Shown piece by piece: positions 59,701 through 64,000 of a stretch of 64,000 bases of DNA. The notes beneath the pieces were generated by a model. The model ran no database searches and was not told the DNA's origin. It saw nothing but the letters and a program-made list of their open reading frames with translations. Location: assembly GCA_031404815.1 (NCBI GenBank), contig JANNIH010000134.1, positions 1 to 64,000 on the forward strand, read 5' to 3'. The stretch is from DASYKS01 sp031404815 (GTDB taxonomy: Bacteria > Acidobacteriota > Thermoanaerobaculia > Multivoradales > UBA5704). Every line of letters begins with the position of its first letter. Position 1 is the stretch's first letter. The position numbers and the translations under genes are program-made.

Positions 59701-59880
59701 CCGCCAGCCCGCTTTGGCAGGGTCGATCGCGATCGATCCCCGGTCTCCAAGCGGCGCCGGTGCGCGAGCGGGGGGCGAGTTTCGAACCGGGGTCGGCCCG
59801 GCTCGCTCTTGGCCGTCGCAACCGAGCGAGCCCAGGCAGACGACACCGAGCAGCGCGCCGCCGGCCCGGCCGAGCCTCAT
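56767..59880 (-). CDS. TPR-CHAT lipoprotein protease
   Basis: A 1,037-residue exported lipoprotein: the N-terminus (GGALLGVVCLGSLGC) has a lipobox at Cys24. Residues about 75-150 form a pre-peptidase-like beta domain (FDLVIRLIGPTGLRLLEVD). Then come a dozen or so TPR helical repeats (about 160-560; ALDHFGQALALSRQEG, RYEQALSIAPENPL). The C-terminal CHAT domain has His895 (LHFATHG) and Cys944 (VVLSACKTALGGG). It would act in the periplasm or at the outer membrane, unlike cytoplasmic TPR-CHAT proteases. It overlaps the anti-sigma stop by 4 nt. Likely activation: ligand binding by the TPRs. Confidence 0.9.
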   Translation of the reverse strand: MRLGRAGGALLGVVCLGSLGCDGQERAGPTPVRNSPPARAPAPLGDRGSIAIDPAKAGWRRTERLAVGATQPYTLPLARGDFLHLIVEQNGFDLVIRLIGPTGLRLLEVDRPRDERQPEELFFVAPADGRHRIEIAGWSPTLEAIVEVRIAALRRATPDDVRRSRALARFLAAWRLHREGGREGEVVAGYREAAALWNRLGDGVREGWAWDQWGRLETAGPDLARLRRGVSKLERAAALYARSGQPAHQADALGEAGDAQTRLREVEAAARSYEEALAIEQPLGNRPNEAARSNSLALARLRQGRIGDAFDLYGRAVELNRRLGHRENLARVLFNRGTLHALVGDPKRALDDHRAALTLLAESRTNYSLRAMILTKLGNDLLDLDRVDEALDHFGQALALSRQEGAANDAAVALNSIGLAELARHRPQPALRAFFEASVIFRRLGRRSSRAVVLVHLGRTYERLGAFDRARERYEQALSIAPENPLQWIEEDASLGLARLALRAGRLAEAERRIESALARIEALGAALDRADLRASLLASRQEHFDFFVDLLAERHRREPSAGYDGRAFALHERAEARGLRELMAAGRQNLDPAGAARLRSLARRINSGHRSVLRRADAGSLVPNEAEQALDDLLHEYRSVSGSALPSGEPILPPQVLDLGAVQERLLDEETLLLEFHLGAERSILWAATRSIRRLVLLPSRETIERAASRVDRLLPESRFETREVAARQAVAGLSRMILAPVADLLGSRRLVVVASGGLGRVPFSALPHPRDQALDPAPLLVDHEVVQLPSVAVLMALRRMERHRSPAPHLLALVADPVFSAGDPRLGRSGLNEEKPRGAGVLGRLRYAGGEANAIQALAPPGSAFVATGLDASRALVESGSLADFRILHFATHGLYSEDFPELSALALSAFDGAGRPVDGLLRAYQVVGLDLRADLVVLSACKTALGGGDAAGGAGQRGLTEAFLRAGAPRVLVSLWDVDDRATGELMRRFYRGLLGGRLTPAQALRRAQLSLRRERRWRAPFYWAGFVLEGDWT

Positions 59881-60674
59881 TCCACGGGACCGTTCACATC
59901 GAACTCGAAGCGCCCCATCGCCTGCCGTCCGCCCTCGCGATGGCCGTAGAGCACGATCCGGTGGCGTCCACTCGGCAGCGCGTCTCCGGGAATCTCCAAG
60001 CGGAAGCTCCCCTCATCGCTGCTCGGGACTCCCGCGAAGCGCAGCTCGACCGCATCGTCGGGGCCGATCACCTCGATGTCGAATGAGGAAAGCCCTTCGA
60101 GATCCGCTTCCGGATTCAGGATCAGCAAGGCCCGCCCTCCCTCGTCCGCCAAGTGGAGCACGGGGGTCTTCGCCGCCCCTTGCCGCATCGAGTCGAGGGG
60201 CACCAAATGGAGGAGGGGTGAATTCACCCGCGGCCGTTCGAGCTCGACGATCCGGCGCCATTGGACCAGGGTGACTCCGGCGAGGATCGAGGCGGCCACC
60301 GCCAACAACGCGGTCCCGGTCGGCAGCCGGCTCCGCCGCGACCGATGGATTCGGACCGGCGGGCGAGCGGAGGGCGCGATCCCAAAGGCCCGTTGGACCT
60401 CCCAGGCCGCCGTCAGCTCCGCCGCCGGGATTTCCTCCTCCGGCCGCGCCGCGGCGGGAGCCAGCAAGGCGTCGAGGAGGAGCAGCTCGGTCGTGCAGGC
60501 GGCGCACGAAGCGACGTGCTCACGGATCGCCTCGATCTCATCGCTCGTGTCGGGTCCGCCCGCCGCCTCCCGATAGGCCGCGAGAGCTTCGGGCGACGGG
60601 TGCTCGGAGAAGGAGGTCGCCAGAGCGCGGAGCGCCTGACGCAACGGGTCGGTCGGTTCGGATCTGGATGGCAT
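59877..60674 (-). CDS. Membrane anti-sigma factor with zinc-finger motif
   Basis: A 265-residue protein. Residues about 52-59 hold the HxxxCxxC zinc motif (HVASCAAC) of the zf-HC2 anti-sigma family, facing the cytoplasm. A transmembrane helix is at about 119-139 (GTALLAVAASILAGVTLVQW). The C-terminal roughly 125 residues, presumably periplasmic, form a beta domain (FRLEIPGDALPSGRHRIVLY). It lies between the ECF sigma gene and TPR-CHAT, the position of an anti-sigma gene. It should hold the sigma factor inactive until a signal or cleavage releases it. Confidence 0.85.
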   Translation of the reverse strand: MPSRSEPTDPLRQALRALATSFSEHPSPEALAAYREAAGGPDTSDEIEAIREHVASCAACTTELLLLDALLAPAAARPEEEIPAAELTAAWEVQRAFGIAPSARPPVRIHRSRRSRLPTGTALLAVAASILAGVTLVQWRRIVELERPRVNSPLLHLVPLDSMRQGAAKTPVLHLADEGGRALLILNPEADLEGLSSFDIEVIGPDDAVELRFAGVPSSDEGSFRLEIPGDALPSGRHRIVLYGHREGGRQAMGRFEFDVNGPVE

Positions 60675-60752
60675 CTCGCTCCTCCCCCAGTGCCGCGCGT
60701 CCGGGCCCCGCCCCTCAACCAGGGGAGAAACCGCTGCGGCGCACAGGTTTAG

Positions 60753-61385
60753 TCAGGCCGAATCATGCTCCGGCTCCTGCCAAGTTCCGAAATCGTCGCC
60801 CAGGACGGTGCGCAGCCGCTGCCGCGCCTGGAACAGGTGGGACTTCACGGTATCCACCGAGATGCAGAGCACCGCCGCGATCTCCCGATGCTTCAACTCG
60901 CGCTCGACCCGGAGCAGAAGCACCTGGCGCATCTGCGGCGGCAACGCTCGAATCGCGCGCACGAGCGCTCCGCGGCGCTCTTTCTCGTAGGCCGCACGGC
61001 TCGCGGAGACCTCTTTGGCAACCGGCTCCCAGGGCGCGTTTTCATCCTCCCGTGCCCCTTCGAGAGAAATTTCGAGCGCGTTGCGCTTGTCGCGGCGTTG
61101 GTCGCGGCCGGTGTTTCGTTGCAGGTTCGCGGCGATCGCGAACAGCCACGACTCGAACCGCCCGTCGTGGCGAAACGAGCCGAGCCGATGGAACAGCTGG
61201 CCGAACGTCTCCTGCGCCAGGTCCTCACAGTCGGGAGGGGGATGGCCGAAACGCGAGAAGTAGCGCCGGACAAAAGGGTAGAAACGCTCGAAGACGAGGC
61301 GGCTGTTGGCCTCGACCTTGAAACCGCGCTGCAGCTCCGAGATCGCCTGCCGGAGGTTTTCGTCGGCCCGGAAGTCGTTCGCCAT
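60753..61385 (-). CDS. ECF-type RNA polymerase sigma factor
   Basis: A 210-residue sigma-70 family ECF protein starting at ATG 61,385. Region 2: RLVFERFYPFVRRYFSRFGH, CEDLAQETFGQLFHRLGSF, FESWLFAIAANLQRN. Region 4: LPPQMRQVLLLRVERELKHR and AAVLCISVDTVKSHLFQA. It is the first gene of the CHAT operon and is followed by its putative anti-sigma factor, so the operon is probably autoregulated. A GGAACC hexamer stands about 75 bases upstream, a weak hint of an ECF-type promoter. Confidence 0.92.
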   Translation of the reverse strand: MANDFRADENLRQAISELQRGFKVEANSRLVFERFYPFVRRYFSRFGHPPPDCEDLAQETFGQLFHRLGSFRHDGRFESWLFAIAANLQRNTGRDQRRDKRNALEISLEGAREDENAPWEPVAKEVSASRAAYEKERRGALVRAIRALPPQMRQVLLLRVERELKHREIAAVLCISVDTVKSHLFQARQRLRTVLGDDFGTWQEPEHDSA

Positions 61386-61781
61386 GGCTCCATCGTCCGG
61401 GGACACTCCCCGAGATCGGGTCGAAACCGCCCGCGCTGTCCCGCGCCGCCAAACCTCCGGTTCCGAATCGACGAGAAGCCTATACCTTCGTGAACGCCGC
61501 TCGCCAGTCCGCGCGCGAGCCGGCCGGCGCCCCCGCCGCAAAACAATCAAGATTTCGATAGCACGGCCAAGAGCCCTCGCCGTACGCTCCTTCGCGTTGG
61601 ATCTCGGGTCGTCCGAGATCCCGCGGTGCGAAGCCGGGGCGGTTGTTTCCGCTCCTCTCGGCGACCGATTCCCGGCTCGCGCCGCGCAGCTTTGAGGTTG
61701 ACTAGCCCGCGACCGCACCTTCGGCTAGGCTTGTACGTATTCCGGATTTCCACCCTCGAACCTTTTCTGCGAGGACACCGC
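61386..61781. other. 396-bp divergent intergenic region
   Basis: It holds the promoters of the CHAT/sigma operon (leftward) and the Asp-box gene (rightward). Near the sigma start is a small hairpin, CGGGG-ACACT-CCCCG (61,398-61,412), in the leader. A TTGACT hexamer at 61,698-61,703 could be a -35 box for the rightward gene, but no clear -10 follows at the right distance. I see no gene or RNA in it. Confidence 0.5.
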
Positions 61782-64000
61782 ATGCGCTCGATGGTCCGCT
61801 CGATCTGTTTGTCGTGGGTTGCCGCTCTCACGCTCCCCCTCTGGACCGGACCGCTCGCCGCGCAAACCAAGCCGCCGGGCATCGCTCCCGCGAAAGGGAG
61901 CGCGGCCGAGAGTACGTTTGAGGATCCCCCCGGTACCAAGGGGCTCAAGTTCCGGCTGCTCGGGCCGGCCTGGGGCGGACGGACGACGCGCGCGGCGGGT
62001 GTTGTCGGCGATCCGAACACGTTCTACTTCGCCGCCGCTTCCGGCGGGGTCTGGAAATCGACCGATGCCGGCAAGAGCTTCAAGCCGATCTTCGACGACC
62101 AGCCGATCTCCTCGATCGGCTCGCTCGCGATCGCGCCGTCCGACCCGAACGTGATCTACGTCGGCTCGGGCGAGGCGAACATCCGCGGCAACGTCGCGGC
62201 CGGCAACGGCATCTACAAGTCGACCGATGCGGGCAAGAGCTGGAGCCACGTTTGGGCGCAGGAGGGGCAGATCGGCGAGATGACGGTCGATCCGCGCGAT
62301 GCGAATGTCGCCTATGCCGCGGTGCTCGGCCACGCGTTCGGCCCGAATCCGGAGCGCGGCGTCTACCGGACGCGAGACGGCGGCCGATCTTGGGTACAGG
62401 TTCTCAAGAAGGACGAATGGACCGGCGCCTCGTCCGTGGCGCTCGACCCGAACAACCCGAACCTCGTGTTCGCCGGCCTCTGGCAGGCGCGTAGGCGGCC
62501 GTGGGAGATGACCAGCGGCGGCCCGGGCGGCGGCCTCTGGCTGTCGCGCGACGGCGGTGACAGCTGGAAGCAGTTGACCGGTGGCGGGCTGCCCGACGGA
62601 ATGTGGGGCAAGGTGGGTGTCGCGGTCGCACCGTCCGACGGTCGGCGCGTCTACGCGTTGATCGAGAACGAGCAGGGCGGTTTGTTCCGCTCCGACGACG
62701 GCGGAGAGAGCTGGACGCTCGCGAGCGGCGACCGGCGCATCCGCCAACGCGCCTGGTACTACACCACCCTCACCATCCATCCGACCAACCCGAACGAGGT
62801 CTGGTGCCCCAACGTGCCGATGCTCAAATCGATCGATGGCGGCAAGACCTTCGAGTTCGTCGAGGGGGGTCTGCATCATGGCGACTACCACGACGTCTGG
62901 TTCGACCCGAAAAACCCGAAGCGGATGATCGTCAGTAACGACGGCGGCGTCGACATATCGTTTGACGGCGGCGAGAGCTGGAGCTTCCCAGCGCTGCCGA
63001 TCGGCCAGTTCTACCACGCCGCGGTCGATAGCCGCCGGCCGTTCCATGTCGCGGGCGCGCTTCAAGACATCGGCACCGCGCAGGGTCCTTCCGACACGCT
63101 CGCCTACACCGGTATCCGCAATCTCGATTGGCATGGCGTCGGCGGCGGCGAAGCGGGGTTCATCGCCTCGGACGGCGCCAACCCGAACATCATCTATGCC
63201 GGCGAATATGGCGGCACGATCACCCGCTACGATCACGAGACGGGTCAGACCCGCAACGTCACGATCTATCCGGACAACCCGTCCGGGCATGGCGCCGAGG
63301 ATCTCCTCTACCGTTTTCAGTGGACCGCGCCGATCGCTTCGTCGCCGCACGATCCGAAGACGATCTACCACGCCGGCAACCTCCTGTTCCGCACCCGCGA
63401 CGCCGGCCAGACTTGGGCACCGATCAGCCCCGATCTCACGCGCAACGACAAGACCAAGCAGAAGTGGTCGGGCGGCCCGATCACCGGCGACAACACCGGG
63501 GTGGAGACCTACGCCACGATCTTCGCGATCGCCGAGTCTCCGGTCGCGGCCGGGACGATCTGGGCCGGCAGCGACGACGGCCTGGTCCACCTCACGCGCG
63601 ACGGCGGTGCGCATTGGGAGAACGTCACCCAAGCCATCCCCGGCCTGCCGGAATGGGGCACGGTCTCGATGATCGAACCGTCGGCCAAGGACGCGGGCAC
63701 CGCTTACCTGGTGGTCGACGCGCACCGGCTCGACGACATGACCCCCTACCTCTGGAAGACCAGCGACTTCGGTAAAAGCTGGCAGCGGCTCGGTGTCGCG
63801 GCGGCGCTCGGCAAAGGGGGGCTCGCGAAAAACGTCTATCTGCATGCCGTGCGCACCGATCCGGCGCGGCCGGGCGTGCTCTACCTCGGCACCGAGCGGG
63901 GTGTGGCTCTTTCGACCGACGATGGCACAACCTGGCGCTCGCTCAAGCTGAACCTGCCGACCGTCGCGGTGCACGATCTGGTGGTGGCGGGGTCGAGCCT
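61782..64000 (+). CDS. Large Asp-box exported protein (sortilin/VPS10-like), 3'-truncated by the window
   Basis: At least 739 residues, open to the window end. The signal peptide is at 1-26 (LSWVAALTLPLWTGPLAAQ). It carries about eleven Asp boxes (STDAGKSF, STDAGKSW, TRDGGRSW, SRDGGDSW, SDDGGESW, SIDGGKTF, SFDGGESW, TRDAGQTW, TRDGGAHW, TSDFGKSW, STDDGTTW), making two propellers as in the VPS10/sortilin or glycosyl-hydrolase-like Asp-box family common in Acidobacteriota and Bacteroidota. Function is uncertain: polymer binding or hydrolysis. No glycosidase catalytic pair is recognised. It is divergent from the CHAT operon. Confidence 0.88.
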   Translation, partial: MRSMVRSICLSWVAALTLPLWTGPLAAQTKPPGIAPAKGSAAESTFEDPPGTKGLKFRLLGPAWGGRTTRAAGVVGDPNTFYFAAASGGVWKSTDAGKSFKPIFDDQPISSIGSLAIAPSDPNVIYVGSGEANIRGNVAAGNGIYKSTDAGKSWSHVWAQEGQIGEMTVDPRDANVAYAAVLGHAFGPNPERGVYRTRDGGRSWVQVLKKDEWTGASSVALDPNNPNLVFAGLWQARRRPWEMTSGGPGGGLWLSRDGGDSWKQLTGGGLPDGMWGKVGVAVAPSDGRRVYALIENEQGGLFRSDDGGESWTLASGDRRIRQRAWYYTTLTIHPTNPNEVWCPNVPMLKSIDGGKTFEFVEGGLHHGDYHDVWFDPKNPKRMIVSNDGGVDISFDGGESWSFPALPIGQFYHAAVDSRRPFHVAGALQDIGTAQGPSDTLAYTGIRNLDWHGVGGGEAGFIASDGANPNIIYAGEYGGTITRYDHETGQTRNVTIYPDNPSGHGAEDLLYRFQWTAPIASSPHDPKTIYHAGNLLFRTRDAGQTWAPISPDLTRNDKTKQKWSGGPITGDNTGVETYATIFAIAESPVAAGTIWAGSDDGLVHLTRDGGAHWENVTQAIPGLPEWGTVSMIEPSAKDAGTAYLVVDAHRLDDMTPYLWKTSDFGKSWQRLGVAAALGKGGLAKNVYLHAVRTDPARPGVLYLGTERGVALSTDDGTTWRSLKLNLPTVAVHDLVVAGSS

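Noticed and set aside
56767..59880. TPR-CHAT as part of a type III-E CRISPR (gRAMP/Craspase) locus
   Set aside because: No gRAMP-like gene, Csx30/Csx31 or repeat array is nearby, and this protein carries a lipoprotein signal; only the sigma-protease logic is similar.
61698..61731. A sigma-70 promoter for the Asp-box gene
   Set aside because: TTGACT is good, but no -10 hexamer is at 16-18 nt; the nearest TAGGCT is too far.
1..64000. CRISPR arrays, tRNA or rRNA genes, intact insertion sequences
   Set aside because: No regularly spaced repeats, no tRNA cloverleaf or rRNA stretch and no transposase were recognised. Short tRNAs could be missed without a covariance search.

Overview
The window is GC-rich bacterial chromosome with signs of a complex didermal (Gram-negative) heterotroph: many signal peptides, lipoprotein signals, Asp-box and beta-propeller secreted proteins, a SpoIVB-type (S55) protein next to housekeeping genes, and several CHAT/trypsin/CsgG proteins. 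This mix resembles Acidobacteriota, especially Thermoanaerobaculia-like genomes. That assignment is inference from gene content; no rRNA gene is present to settle it.

Layout. 0-3.5 kb: a secreted protein with a dockerin-like calcium motif, diverging from a MocA-like nucleotidyltransferase. 3.7-7.0 kb is a scrap region: two VapBC-type toxin-antitoxin pairs, two small unknown genes, the C-terminal stub of a DNA methyltransferase, and a frame-broken, internally deleted GH63-type glucosidase, the last two abutting head to head. 7.0-8.7 kb: a polytopic membrane protein. 8.8-11.7 kb: a NACHT NTPase fused to a formylglycine-generating-enzyme/C-type-lectin fold, whose extreme C-terminus looks like a diversity-generating-retroelement variable region. 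11.9-22.4 kb: a nearly complete purine catabolic island (three-subunit xanthine dehydrogenase, a DUF6986-type protein, uricase, HIU hydrolase, OHCU decarboxylase, allantoicase, allantoinase and an AtzA/DadD-type deaminase).

22.5-25.1 kb: a two-gene ATPase + TOPRIM-like pair, a small conserved protein, and a decayed PIN toxin with its partner. 25.2-31.3 kb: HAD phosphatase, FN3 secreted protein, a DUF255 thioredoxin-fold protein, a small basic protein. 31.3-40.0 kb: a tight housekeeping operon (YkgJ-type protein, recN, tsaC, S55 protein, propeller protein, coaD, add) with 4-nt overlaps at most junctions. 40.1-43.8 kb: FHA-GGDEF protein and two exported proteins. 43.8-47.4 kb: an operon with a TetR regulator fused in frame to an exported amidohydrolase, behind an agmatine-deiminase-like protein and a perfect 20-bp palindrome. 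47.4-49.5 kb: an intact AAA ATPase + DUF4276 pair sandwiched between the last ~36 codons of a type I HsdS and the first 15 codons of an HsdR, which looks like the surviving core of a deleted restriction operon.

49.6-61.4 kb is the most striking region: one co-directional operon encoding an ECF sigma factor, a membrane zinc-finger anti-sigma factor, an exported lipoprotein with TPRs and a CHAT protease, a 45-aa peptide, a caspase/gingipain-like protease, a membrane-anchored CHAT protease, a CsgG-like protein, an exported protein of unknown family, and a trypsin-CsgG-PEGA fusion. Four protease-type domains with visible catalytic residues share an operon with a sigma/anti-sigma pair, which suggests a proteolytic envelope signalling or cell-death/defence circuit. 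The window ends inside a large Asp-box (sortilin-like) exported protein. No tRNA, rRNA or CRISPR array was seen.
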